A DNA stretch of 64,000 nt, from contig NZ_CP067100.1 in NCBI RefSeq assembly GCF_016616235.1, forward strand, positions 2,725,001 through 2,789,000, read 5' to 3'. The stretch's first letter is position 1, and every line of letters begins with the position of its first letter. Made by a program: the position numbers and the translations under genes. Below the pieces are notes generated by a model. It was given only the letters and a program-made list of their open reading frames with translations, ran no database searches and was not told the origin of the DNA. This DNA is from Bradyrhizobium diazoefficiens (GTDB lineage Bacteria > Pseudomonadota > Alphaproteobacteria > Rhizobiales > Xanthobacteraceae). This document shows positions 51,460 through 59,686 of this stretch, piece after piece.

Positions 51460-52836
51460 TTACTGATAGATGGCGACGATATCGGACACCGCGCGCTCGA
51501 GCTGTTGCGCGGTGGCGCATTGACGCACGACCGTACAAAAGGTCGCATAGCGCGGCATCTCCGAATCGCCAAAACCCCAGGCGAGCCGTCCTTCGGGATT
51601 GAGCCAGACCAGCCGCTTCGAGCGTTCGGAGACACGGCGCAGGATGTCGGCACGCGGGTCGAGATTGTTACTGCGGGCATCGCCCAGCACGATCACCGTG
51701 GTCTGCGGCGTCAGCGTGCTCATGAAATCGTGCTCGAAATCGACCAGCGAAGAACCGTAATCGGACGAGCCGAAGCCGACCTTGGACATGATCTCGGCCA
51801 TCGCCTCTTCCGGCGACTTCTTTTCCAGGATCTCGCTGACCTCGATCAGGTGCGAGGAGAAGGCAAAAGAGCGGACGTCGTCGACCACCTCGTGCAGCGA
51901 GTGGATCAGCAGCAGGAAGAAATCGGAGACTTGCGCGACCGAGCCGGAGACGTCGCACAGTGCGACGATCTTCGGCCTGTCGCGATGCTTGCGCTTCCAG
52001 GCGGTGAGGAAGGGGACGCCGCCCCAGGCGGCGTTGCGTCGCAGCGTGCGGCGGACGTCGAGATGGCCGCGGCGCTGGCGTTTGCGCGGCTTGGAATAGC
52101 GCTCGCGCAGACGGCGCGCAATCTGGCGAATGAGGGCACGCATCTCCGCGACCTGGCGCCGCTCGATGCGGGCGAGTGGCGCGTTGCGCAGGATCTCGTT
52201 GCGAAGGTTTTCGGCTTCTTCGCGGGCATAGAGTGCCAGGCCTTGCGAGACCGTGTCGCGCACCGCTTGGCGCAAGCCGTCGAGCGCGGCGCGGAGGCGC
52301 TCGGCCAGCGACGGATTGGTAGCGGTCAGCTCATCGAGATCGTCGCGCAGGCGTTGAAGGCCCATGGCGTCGAGGATTCGGCTGGAGAAGATCCCGCGCT
52401 GGGTGGAGTAGCGGATGTCGGACAGCGAGGCGGCACCGGACGCGCTGGCAATTGCCGCGGCGATCGCGTTGCGGTCCTGCGACAGCAACATCTGCGCCAG
52501 CGGGCCCAGTCCTTCCGGCGGGCCTTCACCCGACTCGCTGGCAGCGCCTGATGAGGGAGACCGGTCGGCGTCCTGTGAGGCGTCGTCGTTATTGTCGGCC
52601 TCAGGCGAATCCTGGCGCGGCTCGGGCTGGCTGAAGAACAGATCAAAGCAATCGCCGAGCGCGAGCTTCTCGTCCTGTGACTTGGCGAGCGTCAGCAGCA
52701 GCGCATCGCGCAGGATGGCCCGATCGGAAAAGCCGACCTGTTTGACCGCTCGCATCGCATCGATGCTTTCGGCGGGCGAGACGTGCACGCCGGCGCCGCG
52801 CGCCGCCCGAAAGAAACGATGGAGGTTCTCGCGCAT
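51460..52836 (-). CDS. CoxE-like VWA-domain protein
   Basis: 458 residues from ATG 52836; a TTG 9 bases upstream overlaps the ATPase stop and could also serve. An acidic low-complexity region (about 75-110) is followed by a helical middle rich in Arg (KPRKRQRRGHLDVRRTLRRN) and a C-terminal VWA domain. The MIDAS motif is DVSGS, and TTVIVLGDARSNN follows. The family pairs with MoxR-type AAA ATPases as a chaperone-like module for metallo-enzyme maturation; in CO-dehydrogenase systems CoxD/CoxE act on the Mo-Cu centre. No cox structural genes are nearby, so the client is unknown. Confidence 0.88.
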   Translation of the reverse strand: MRENLHRFFRAARGAGVHVSPAESIDAMRAVKQVGFSDRAILRDALLLTLAKSQDEKLALGDCFDLFFSQPEPRQDSPEADNNDDASQDADRSPSSGAASESGEGPPEGLGPLAQMLLSQDRNAIAAAIASASGAASLSDIRYSTQRGIFSSRILDAMGLQRLRDDLDELTATNPSLAERLRAALDGLRQAVRDTVSQGLALYAREEAENLRNEILRNAPLARIERRQVAEMRALIRQIARRLRERYSKPRKRQRRGHLDVRRTLRRNAAWGGVPFLTAWKRKHRDRPKIVALCDVSGSVAQVSDFFLLLIHSLHEVVDDVRSFAFSSHLIEVSEILEKKSPEEAMAEIMSKVGFGSSDYGSSLVDFEHDFMSTLTPQTTVIVLGDARSNNLDPRADILRRVSERSKRLVWLNPEGRLAWGFGDSEMPRYATFCTVVRQCATAQQLERAVSDIVAIYQ

Positions 52837-52841
52837 CGGCG

Positions 52842-53789
52842 TCAACCGAAGACGTTGGACCGTGCCGCCTTGGCAATGAAGGTCGTCACTTGCGGCGACG
52901 CGGCCTCGATGTCGGCCTCATATTTCAGGAGCACGTTGAGCGTGTCCTTGACGATCTCGGTATCGAGCTCTGCTGCCTGGAGCAGCACCAGCACGCGCGC
53001 CCAGTCGATGGTCTCGCTGACCGAGGGCAGTTTCTTCAGATCGAGCGAGCGGATTTCGTGGATGAAGCCGACCATCTGCCGGCGCAGCGCCTGCGAGATG
53101 CCAGGCACGCGGCTGTCGACGATGCGCTCCTCCAGCCGCTGCTCGGGGAAGCCGATATGCAGATGCAGGCAGCGCCGCTTCAGGGCGTCGCCGAGGTCGC
53201 GCTCGCTGTTGGAGGTGAGGATCACCGTCGGCGGCGTGATCGCCGAGACGGTGCCGAGCTCGGGAATCGTGACCTGAAAATCGGACAGGATCTCCAGCAG
53301 CAGGGACTCGAACTCGGCGTCAGATTTGTCGATCTCGTCGATCAGCAGCACGCAGCCGCCCGGCTGCTCCAGCGCCTGGAGCAGTGGCCGCGGTTCGACG
53401 AACTCCTTGGAGAAGAACACGTCGCCGAAATCATGGAGCTGGTCGAGCGCGGCATGCAGCGTCTGCGCCCCGCCGAGCACTTCGCCGAGCTTGTCCTTCA
53501 GGATCTGCGTATAGAGGAGCTGCTTGGCGTATTTCCACTCATAGAGCGCCTTGGCCTCGTCGAGGCCCTCATAACATTGCAGGCGGATCATCTTCATGCC
53601 GCGCCAAGCGGCAATCGCCTTGGCAAGCTCGGTCTTGCCAACGCCCGCGGGACCCTCGACCAGAATCGGCTTTTCGATCTGCTGCGACAAATAGACCGCG
53701 GTCGCGATCTGCCGGCTCGCGATATAGCCCTGCGCGGCGAGGCCGCTCTCCACTGCCTCGATCGACGCCGAGGCCTTCTGATCAGCCAC
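52842..53789 (-). CDS. MoxR-family AAA+ ATPase
   Basis: About 315 residues from a GTG at 53789 with GGGAG 8 bases before it; a TTG at 53804 is an alternative. Walker A is GPAGVGKTE, Walker B VLLIDEIDK, sensor 1 VILTSNSERD, with an Arg finger in DALKRRCLH. It has the CoxD-like sequence style rather than that of classical MoxR. The stop is a few bases from the start of the VWA gene, so the two are co-translated and likely form a remodelling pair for a metal enzyme. Confidence 0.92.
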   Translation of the reverse strand: MADQKASASIEAVESGLAAQGYIASRQIATAVYLSQQIEKPILVEGPAGVGKTELAKAIAAWRGMKMIRLQCYEGLDEAKALYEWKYAKQLLYTQILKDKLGEVLGGAQTLHAALDQLHDFGDVFFSKEFVEPRPLLQALEQPGGCVLLIDEIDKSDAEFESLLLEILSDFQVTIPELGTVSAITPPTVILTSNSERDLGDALKRRCLHLHIGFPEQRLEERIVDSRVPGISQALRRQMVGFIHEIRSLDLKKLPSVSETIDWARVLVLLQAAELDTEIVKDTLNVLLKYEADIEAASPQVTTFIAKAARSNVFG

Positions 53790-53936
53790 GAAGGGCGCTC
53801 CCAAAGATCCTGTTTGAGGCTTGTTCTGCCTGCGTTCCCGGCAAAGAACAAGCCTCGTTTGGGAGGCATCAGACCCGCGTGAGCGGCGTTTTTTTCCGCA
53901 GAACGCAAATACTTGCGCGGCTCGCCGTTGGTGCGA

Positions 53937-54137
53937 TCAGTGCTGCAGCAGCTCGCCCTTGCGGATGGTCTGTCTGACCTCGGCGCCGCAATCGGCGCAT
54001 TCATAGACGAAGTCGATCTTGGCAAGGCTCCAATGCGGTTCGACCTGGCGGACATACATCGGCAGGAACCCCATGCAGGTCGGGCAAATCACAGGCGCGA
54101 TTTCGACGTCCTGATGATGCTGTACATAAGCCGGCAT
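53937..54137 (-). CDS. Small zinc-ribbon protein
   Basis: 66 residues from ATG 54137 with GAAGGAGAACCGAG upstream. Two CxxC knuckles, CPTC (about 18-21) and CADC (about 47-50), form a zinc ribbon, with VYECADCGAEVRQTIRK after it. It is 148 bp upstream of the MoxR gene on the same strand. No known function; it could be an adaptor or a metallochaperone-like subunit of the MoxR/CoxE module, but common expression is not shown. Confidence 0.7.
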   Translation of the reverse strand: MPAYVQHHQDVEIAPVICPTCMGFLPMYVRQVEPHWSLAKIDFVYECADCGAEVRQTIRKGELLQH

Positions 54138-54361
54138 CTCGGTTCTCCTTCGCAGGCGACCACCAATCCCCGCGCGAAGGCTACTGCCGGTGGCCCGAGA
54201 GCCATCATCAACTCTTTCGAACAGACGCGGAACGGCGGGCGTTTGTGGTTCGCTGTGACATTCTTGCGACGGCTCTGTACTGTAACGGGCGGTTCAAATG
54301 CCTATTTCTTCGGCCGATCGGGTTCTCTGACCTTCACTGCAACAATAAGGGAGCAACGCCC

Positions 54362-55336
54362 ATGACGCATGCCATTCGCTTTCACAAAACCGGCGGTCCG
54401 GAAGTCCTGGTTTGGGAGGAGGTCAATGTCGGTAAGCCCGGACCAGGCGAAGCGCGCATCCGCCACACCGCCGTCGGTCTCAATTTCGTCGACATCTACA
54501 ATCGCTCCGGCGTGTATCCCGTGCAATTGCCGAGCGGACTCGGCAGCGAAGGAGCCGGTGTGGTCGAAGAAGTCGGGCCTGGTGTCACCGATCTGAAGCC
54601 CGGCGACCGTGTCGCCTATGGTGCTTCGCCGCTCGGAGCCTATTCCGAGGCGCGGCTGATCCCGGCCGATAGGCTGCTGAAGCTGCCCGACGGCGTCGAC
54701 GACAAGACCGCGGCGGCTATGATGCTGAAGGGGCTCACCACGCAGTATCTGATCCGGCAGACCTATCGCGTGAAGGCCGGCGACACCATCCTGCTCCATG
54801 CCGCGGCCGGCGGCGTCGGCCTGATCCTGAGCCAGTGGGCCAAGCATCTCGGCGCGACCGTGATCGGCACCGTCAGCAGCGACGAGAAGGCAAAGCTCGC
54901 CAAGGCGCATGGCTGCGATCACGTCATCATCTACACGCGTGAGGATTTCGTGAAGCGCGTCGACGAGATCACCGGCGGCAAGAAAGTGCCGGTGGTCTAC
55001 GATTCCGTCGGCAAGGACACGTTCCTGAAGTCGCTGGATTGCCTCGCGCCGCTCGGCGTTGCCGCGCTGTTCGGTGCGTCCTCAGGTGCGGTCGAGCCGC
55101 TCAATCTCGGCCTGCTCGCCCAGAAGGGCTCGCTGTACGTCACCCGGCCGACACTGTTCACCTACGCCGCCAAGCGAGAGGCTCTGGTCGCGATGGCGAA
55201 CGAGCTGTTCGACGTCGTCAAATCCGGCGCGGTCAAGATCGAGGTGCACCAGACCTATCCCCTGAAGGACGCCGCCAAGGCGCACGCCGATCTCGCCGCG
55301 CGCAAGACCACGGGATCGACAGTTCTTACTGTGTGA
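54362..55336 (+). CDS. qor: NADPH:quinone oxidoreductase, zeta-crystallin type
   Basis: 324 residues from ATG 54362 (AAGGGAGCAACG). It is a zinc-free medium-chain reductase: N-terminal GroES-like part (GEARIRHTAVGLNFVDIYNRSG, LGSEGAGVVEEVG) and a Rossmann fold with LLHAAAGGVGLILSQWAKHLG, the Qor NADPH signature. It reduces quinones by one electron or related enones with NADPH. It stands alone, followed by a strong hairpin. Confidence 0.93.
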   Translation: MTHAIRFHKTGGPEVLVWEEVNVGKPGPGEARIRHTAVGLNFVDIYNRSGVYPVQLPSGLGSEGAGVVEEVGPGVTDLKPGDRVAYGASPLGAYSEARLIPADRLLKLPDGVDDKTAAAMMLKGLTTQYLIRQTYRVKAGDTILLHAAAGGVGLILSQWAKHLGATVIGTVSSDEKAKLAKAHGCDHVIIYTREDFVKRVDEITGGKKVPVVYDSVGKDTFLKSLDCLAPLGVAALFGASSGAVEPLNLGLLAQKGSLYVTRPTLFTYAAKREALVAMANELFDVVKSGAVKIEVHQTYPLKDAAKAHADLAARKTTGSTVLTV

Positions 55337-55345
55337 TCTCGGATT

Positions 55346-55378
55346 GAGAGCCGTTCCGATTCCATCGGAACGGCTCTC
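55346..55378. terminator. Perfect 15-bp hairpin between converging genes
   Basis: Stem 55346-55360 (starting GAGAGCCGTTCCGAT) pairs perfectly with 55364-55378 around a TCC loop. It lies 9 bp after the qor stop and 10 bp before the stop of the converging gene. No U-run follows, so it may work as a bidirectional terminator or RNA 3'-end stabiliser. Confidence 0.75.
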
Positions 55379-55388
55379 AAGGCCGGCG

Positions 55389-55664
55389 TCACGCTTTCTC
55401 GTGCTTGCGCACGTCGCGGGCGTGATCGAGGCGGATCGCCTGGAGATCGACGTCTTCGGGCGGAATCTGGGGAAGGGCGGCCTCGGTCAGGATCGCCTCG
55501 GTGACGTCCTCGACCGAGTTCTCCGCGATTTCGTGGATGAACGAGATGTTCTGGTATTCACCGGAAGCGATGCGGGAGACGACCTCGCGCCTGGTGACTT
55601 CAGGATCGACGACGGCCTCGCGACCACGCCGCCCGTAATCGATCATGACGACGAAATATTGCAT
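55389..55664 (-). CDS. Hypothetical protein, 91 residues
   Basis: ATG 55664, preceded by AGGACCG. The sequence MQYFVVMIDYGRRGREAVVDPEVTRREVVSRI is followed by acidic helices (SFIHEIAENSVEDVTEAILTEA) and a basic end. It looks soluble. I do not recognise a family; its upstream region carries A-rich CGAAA words similar to those near the S24 repressor gene (55766-56374), so it could belong to the same regulon, which is only a guess. Confidence 0.6.
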   Translation of the reverse strand: MQYFVVMIDYGRRGREAVVDPEVTRREVVSRIASGEYQNISFIHEIAENSVEDVTEAILTEAALPQIPPEDVDLQAIRLDHARDVRKHEKA

Positions 55665-55765
55665 GAAACGGTCCTGCCGCGCACCCGGAGTCGGGAGCGC
55701 GGCAGAGTATTTCCGAAAAACGAAATCAAGTCAAGCGCGATTTCTGTAAATCGGAAATCGGGCGT

Positions 55766-56374
55766 CTACTTGCCCTTCTTGCGGGGGCGGGCCGACTTGG
55801 CGCGCAGCCGCTCGAGTTGGCCCTTGGGCATGGAGAGGCAGATTTCCCCGACCCAATCGAGCTTGACGCCGACGATCGGCTTGGCGTTGAAGCTATTGAG
55901 ATTGACCACGGATGGTGATTTGCCCCGTTCGATGGTCTTCAGATAGCGCTCCCCGGTCTTGAGCCGGACCACGGCCTCTTCGCCGTAGAAGCTCGACAGC
56001 GGATGGCGCTGGTCCTTGTAGACCACGATCACGTCGCCGCTCTCGTATTTGGGCAGCATCGAGTCGCCCACGATCTCGAATGCGATCGTCTCTTCCATGA
56101 TCGGGAAGGGCAGCGCGATATCGCCAAGTCCTTCCGGCGGAACCTGTTCATAATCCGGCTCGATTACTGCGCCGGCGCCGACCCTGCCCATGATCGGCGC
56201 GAGGTTGAGCTCAAGGTATTCCATAATCGGAATAATTTCGGACGCCTTCACCAGGCGCTCGCCGCCGAGGATCTCCGACACTGCGCCGGGCCGCACGCCC
56301 ATCGCCGCCGCGAGCCCGCCTTTGCTCTTGCCGGTCTTTTCCAGGCCCCGCTCGATCATCGCAACATCCAACAT
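55766..56374 (-). CDS. S24-family (LexA/CI-type) transcriptional repressor
   Basis: 202 residues from ATG 56374 with GAGGGAATCACC. An N-terminal helix-turn-helix of the XRE kind (KSKGGLAAAMGVRPGAVSEILGG, 17-39) is followed by a hinge with VGAGA (65-69), a plausible self-cleavage Ala-Gly area. The S24 peptidase-like domain has the catalytic Ser105 (IVGDSMLPKYESGD) and Lys146 (GERYLKTI). It resembles prophage CI-like or HdiR-type repressors that are inactivated by RecA in the SOS response. It is divergent from a GcrA paralogue, and palindromic sites lie between them. Confidence 0.88.
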   Translation of the reverse strand: MLDVAMIERGLEKTGKSKGGLAAAMGVRPGAVSEILGGERLVKASEIIPIMEYLELNLAPIMGRVGAGAVIEPDYEQVPPEGLGDIALPFPIMEETIAFEIVGDSMLPKYESGDVIVVYKDQRHPLSSFYGEEAVVRLKTGERYLKTIERGKSPSVVNLNSFNAKPIVGVKLDWVGEICLSMPKGQLERLRAKSARPRKKGK

Positions 56375-56413
56375 GGTGATTCCCTCGATTGCCCATGGTC
56401 TGCCCTCTTATAA

Positions 56414-56485
56414 TCCGAAATTCGGAATTGATGCAATTATGAATATCAGAAATAACGGCTTGACTAACGCTTCGGAATACCGGAA
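56414..56485. promoter_or_regulatory. Two candidate repressor operators between the S24 and GcrA genes
   Basis: TCCGAAATTCGGA (56414-56426) is a perfect palindrome about an A and overlaps a TATAAT box. TTCGGAATACCGGAA (56471-56485) is an imperfect palindrome lying in the spacer after TTGACT (56460-56465), i.e. inside a plausible promoter for the GcrA-like gene. Both share the TCCGnAT/TTCGGAAT core. The adjacent S24 repressor is the natural binder. Confidence 0.5.
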
Positions 56486-56542
56486 TGTGTGTTTCACCTG
56501 TCGGTCGTTCGACCGGCGGAACGCGCATCACAGGACAGCAGC

Positions 56543-57076
56543 ATGGAACCGGGCCATTGGCCGTCGGAGCACTCCGACGCGCTTCGCGACCATTTTCTCA
56601 AGGGATTGTCTTATGCGGAGATCGGTAGAAGGATTAATGCAAGGTTTGGAACGGCTTACACGCGCAGCGCGGTGGCGGGCCGCGCCAAGCGGCTCGGGCT
56701 CATTGGCTCAGCAGTGGAGACCAGCCCGTCGATCGTGCCGTCTTTGCCGGGAGAGCCCTGTTCGTCTTCGACGCATCGCGCGGCGTTGCCGGGCCTGAAT
56801 CTGCCGCCGAAATCCGCAATGAAGCCGGCGGCACCGGTCAAGTTGCGCTGCGTCGGTGTCCAGCCGCGCCTGATCCCCCTCGCCGAACTCGCAGACGGCG
56901 ACTGCCGCTACCCCTATGGCGGCGACAAGGACGGGGAGGAGATCGCCTTCTGCGGACATCCGCGCCAGCAAGGCTCGAGCTATTGCGGGCCCCATGCACG
57001 CCTGACGCGCCGGTCCGGAGCCGCGTCGGCCCGTGCCGTCGGTCCAGTCATGTTGAGACTGGTCTTCGCCGCCTGA
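56543..57076 (+). CDS. GcrA-family cell-cycle regulator (paralogue)
   Basis: 177 residues from ATG 56543 (CAGGACAGC). The N-terminal DNA-binding helices (HWPSEHSDALRDHFLKGLSYAEIGRRINARF, TRSAVAGRAKRLGL) and the C-terminal sigma70-contact part with CRYPYGG...FCGHPRQQGSSYCGPHARL match GcrA. The canonical GcrA binds methylated GANTC promoters with RNA polymerase. This copy differs in the linker and sits beside an S24 repressor, so it is more likely an accessory or phage-derived paralogue than the essential one. Confidence 0.88.
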   Translation: MEPGHWPSEHSDALRDHFLKGLSYAEIGRRINARFGTAYTRSAVAGRAKRLGLIGSAVETSPSIVPSLPGEPCSSSTHRAALPGLNLPPKSAMKPAAPVKLRCVGVQPRLIPLAELADGDCRYPYGGDKDGEEIAFCGHPRQQGSSYCGPHARLTRRSGAASARAVGPVMLRLVFAA

Positions 57077-57125
57077 GGCGGGAGCCATCACCTGTCCAAT
57101 CGTCAACTTTGCAAGGAGTATCCGA

Positions 57126-57701
57126 GTGGCGCGCCCCCGACGGAACAAATCCTACAAATTGACCGGGATCTACGACCGGCGATCGCGCGAGATGCCGTTC
57201 AATGCCGACGTCGCCGAAGTGGAAGTCGACAATCCATTGGCGCTCGACCCCGGCGAGAAGATCATGGCCATCCGCTCGATCCGGAGCGATCCCCTCGGCC
57301 GGCTGCACGCGCACCACCAGATCGACGAGGCGCAATACCGCGGTGGACGTGCCTTTCAGAACGACTGGGAGCGGGCAGAACGGGGGCCGCAGGCGGTGGA
57401 TACGACGCGCGAATATGTCGATGGCACCAGCACGCGCGAGCCCGTCACCGAAAGCCAGCGTCAGGCGGTGCTGCGGCTGAACCGGATCGAGCGCGAACTC
57501 GGCACCGACGGCGCCGCGCTGGTGCACGATGTGCTGGTGCTGGGTCTGACCATGGACCAGATCGGAGAGCGTCGCGCCGTCCGCACCCAGCGCTGGAACG
57601 ACTATTTTGCGCGGCGTTTTCGCGAATGCCTGGACCGGCTGGCTCTGATCTACGGCTTTGCGACGGAAGCGGGGACACAGCGTGCAGACCGCTGCAAATG
57701 A
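57126..57701 (+). CDS. DUF6456-like protein
   Basis: 191 residues from a GTG at 57126 (AAGGAGTATCCGA). The middle and end (AQYRGGRAFQNDWERAERGPQ, GTDGAALVHDVLVLGLTMDQIGERR, WNDYFARRFRECLDRLALIYGFA) resemble the DUF6456 domain common in small alphaproteobacterial regulators and phage regions. The N-terminus is basic (RPRRNKSYKLTGIYDRRSRE). It follows the GcrA-like gene by 49 bp and is probably expressed with it. Function unknown. Confidence 0.65.
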   Translation: MARPRRNKSYKLTGIYDRRSREMPFNADVAEVEVDNPLALDPGEKIMAIRSIRSDPLGRLHAHHQIDEAQYRGGRAFQNDWERAERGPQAVDTTREYVDGTSTREPVTESQRQAVLRLNRIERELGTDGAALVHDVLVLGLTMDQIGERRAVRTQRWNDYFARRFRECLDRLALIYGFATEAGTQRADRCK

Positions 57702-57706
57702 ATGAC

Positions 57707-57738
57707 GGCACGCCTGCGGCCTCGGCCGCGGGCGTGCC
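57707..57738. terminator. Hairpin between converging genes
   Basis: GGCACGCC-T-GCGGCC (57707-57721) pairs with GGCCGC-G-GGCGTGCC (57724-57738) with one mismatch and a 2-base tip. It is 5 bp after the DUF6456-like stop and 10 bp before the stop of the converging gene. No U-run. Confidence 0.55.
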
Positions 57739-57748
57739 GGTCCGCCGC

Positions 57749-58105
57749 TTACGGGTGCGGCACGATCTGGTAAGGCGTCGCGTAGGGCTCGACACGGAGC
57801 GAGGCGTTGGCCAGAAGCCCGATCTTGGCGGTCGGCGCCTGCTGCAATTCGCCGCTCGGGCCGCGATGCACGTTGTATTGCCAGACGGTGAGATCGCCCT
57901 TCTGCGCCAGCGCATGCGCGACCGCGCTCGCATCAGTACCGCCGAGCGCCTGCAACTCCTCCGCCGACAGTCCGACGACGATCTCGTCCTTGACGGTGAT
58001 GATCTTGAACAGGTTCATCTTGGCCTCCTGCGCCCATGCGCCTTTTATCGAGAGGGTGAGAAGCGCAACCGCGGCGCCCTTGATGAGATCGCAGCGAGAA
58101 AGCAT
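57749..58105 (-). CDS. Secreted hypothetical protein
   Basis: 118 residues from ATG 58105 (AAAGGACGACGGC). Signal peptide MLSRCDLIKGAAVALLTLSIKGAWA, then a compact soluble domain with MNLFKIITVKDEIVVGLSAEEL, HALAQKGDLTVWQYNVHRG and ASLRVEPYATPYQIVPHP. It is probably periplasmic. I recall similar short proteins in Bradyrhizobium without a function. It stands alone. Confidence 0.6.
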   Translation of the reverse strand: MLSRCDLIKGAAVALLTLSIKGAWAQEAKMNLFKIITVKDEIVVGLSAEELQALGGTDASAVAHALAQKGDLTVWQYNVHRGPSGELQQAPTAKIGLLANASLRVEPYATPYQIVPHP

Positions 58106-58672
58106 GCCGTCGTCCTTTGGTGCTGAGGCGCGCCCGAATCGATTGAGTCCGTCAGCCATGGCGCCCGTGTCTGCGTGGCCGTTTCGCAACCGCTTTGTCG
58201 CTCGGTCTTGAACGGCGGTTCAACGATACAACCGCCGAGAGGAGACTCAACAATAACGTGTGTAAGCTCAAGAAGCGGTAGATCGCCTCCAGCAATGTTT
58301 GTTCGCATCGGGAAATGAGGCGAAACGCTGAGCCGGTTGAGAACGGAGAGGGCCGTGTGCGTGATTGATGCTGCTTCTTGACGCAGGTGGGTGACGACGG
58401 TCGATATTCCTGTTATCCGGAATTGCCGTGGCGCGATGCGGACGAAGCATCGCTAGGCCGATGGTCGGACTTGCCGGAGGGGTTGTTCCTTGGCATAGTT
58501 GCAACCTGCTCCGTTGGGGCCGTCCGTCCCGACATGTCGTTCGGCGTGCTACCCTGCCGGGGCCACCCGGCCCGAGAACTGATCGTCGCCATCGCGTCCG
58601 ATTCTGGCGTTCGGTTCTGGAGTGGGGCCTCGATATCGGATCACGAAGGCCGATGCTTGTCATAGGTGCGAG
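58106..58672. other. 567-bp stretch without a supportable gene
   Basis: A 95-codon TTG-started frame (58378-58665, plus strand) and several minus-strand frames lack ribosome sites and domain patterns. The sequence is close to genome-average composition. It may hold decayed coding sequence. The promoter of the 61-residue protein gene should be at its right end. Confidence 0.35.
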
Positions 58673-58858
58673 ATGAAGAACCTCAATTTCGCGGCCGAAT
58701 TGCACCTCAAGCTCGGCGCGCCTGCAAGCGGCACCGTCGAAAGCCTGCGCCTCCTCCGCGCGTTTCTGAAACTCGCGCCTCGACAGCGCTTCGAGGTCAT
58801 CAAGCTCGTCGAAGACCTCGCCACCGAAGAAACCCTCCCCGAACACCCCCTGTGCTGA
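58673..58858 (+). CDS. Small hypothetical protein, 61 residues
   Basis: ATG 58673 with AGGTGCGAG upstream. MKNLNFAAELHLKLGAPASGTVESLRLLRAFLKLAPRQRFEVIKLVEDLA...EHPLC. One helix-loop-helix is predicted, with a Leu-rich core. Short proteins of this type recur in Bradyrhizobium. It precedes the phasin gene by 141 bp on the same strand. Function unknown. Confidence 0.6.
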   Translation: MKNLNFAAELHLKLGAPASGTVESLRLLRAFLKLAPRQRFEVIKLVEDLATEETLPEHPLC

Positions 58859-58999
58859 GCCAGGCCGCGCCCCGGCCTCACGCCTTGCCTCGTTTTTCCT
58901 ACCAGAGCGGGACCGCCGGTGCGGCGTTTGTCCGGGGCTGGCCGCTGGAAGGCGATCCGGCAAGTGTGGTAATCAGCTAAAAAAGGGAGGAGTGCGACC

Positions 59000-59341
59000 A
59001 TGATCGAACCGAAGCTCGAAGTTCCGGCCGAACTGCGCGACCTGGCCGAGAAGACGATTGACCAGGCCGAAAAGGCATTCGGCATGTTTTTTGACGCTGC
59101 CACCAAGTCGATGACGTCGGTTCCCGGCGCAGGTACCGAAGTGTCGAAGCAGGCGCTCGCTTTCACCGAGCAGAACATGAAGTCGGCGTTCGAGCATGCA
59201 CGCAAGCTCGTCCATGCCACCGATCTTCAGGAAGCGATGCGAATCCAGTCGGACTTCCTGCGCAGCCAGTTCACCAGCGCCGGGGATCACATGCGCCAGA
59301 TGACCGGAAGCTTCATGCAACCGGGCAAGGGCAAGTCGTAG
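59000..59341 (+). CDS. Phasin-family protein
   Basis: 113 residues from ATG 59000 (AGGGAGGAGTGCGACC). It shows the Phasin_2 pattern: LEVPAELRDLAEKTIDQAEKAFGMFFDAATK, AGTEVSKQALAFTEQNMKSAFEHARKLV and DLQEAMRIQSDFLRSQF. It is amphipathic and helical throughout. It coats polyhydroxybutyrate granules in the cytosol and controls their size. No PHB synthesis gene is in the window. Confidence 0.9.
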   Translation: MIEPKLEVPAELRDLAEKTIDQAEKAFGMFFDAATKSMTSVPGAGTEVSKQALAFTEQNMKSAFEHARKLVHATDLQEAMRIQSDFLRSQFTSAGDHMRQMTGSFMQPGKGKS

Positions 59342-59582
59342 TTCTCAAGTCCTGATTCTCAAGTCCTGATCCACCGCGTCCGTGCGGGGCGTGCCCACAA
59401 ATTGATCTTGCCTGGTGCAGCGATCCGCATTTCGATGTTGATGCAGGTCCATGACGGGCCACCGAATCGACCTCATTCGCCGTCCGTCATCCTTTCTGCT
59501 GATCCCTGTCGGTCCTCCGGCAGGGATTTGCATTTGTGGCAAGTGTCGCGGAGCTGCCTTGCTCTGCGGCAACGCGCTCCCG

Positions 59583-59686
59583 GCTAAAGCGCGATGAGAT
59601 TGGGATGAATCGTCACCGCGCTTTAGGTTTGTTGTTTGAGCATGATCTTTTCGGAAAACCGCGGCACACTCTTCCGGATCATGCTC
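59583..59686. repeat. Composite palindromic repeat (CTAAAGCGCG unit plus GAGCATGATC copy 2)
   Basis: CTAAAGCGCG at 59583-59592 is mirrored by CGCGCTTTAG at about 59617-59626. This is followed directly by the second 49-bp GAGCATGATC...GATCATGCTC palindrome (59638-59686), oriented opposite to the copy at 41949. The right end touches the stop codon of the minus-strand hydrolase gene. The rest of 59342-59582 shows no gene. Confidence 0.85.

Noticed and set aside
55346..55378. Possible small RNA or riboswitch from the perfect hairpin
   Set aside because: It sits between two stop codons with only 9-10 bp on each side, which fits a bidirectional terminator better.
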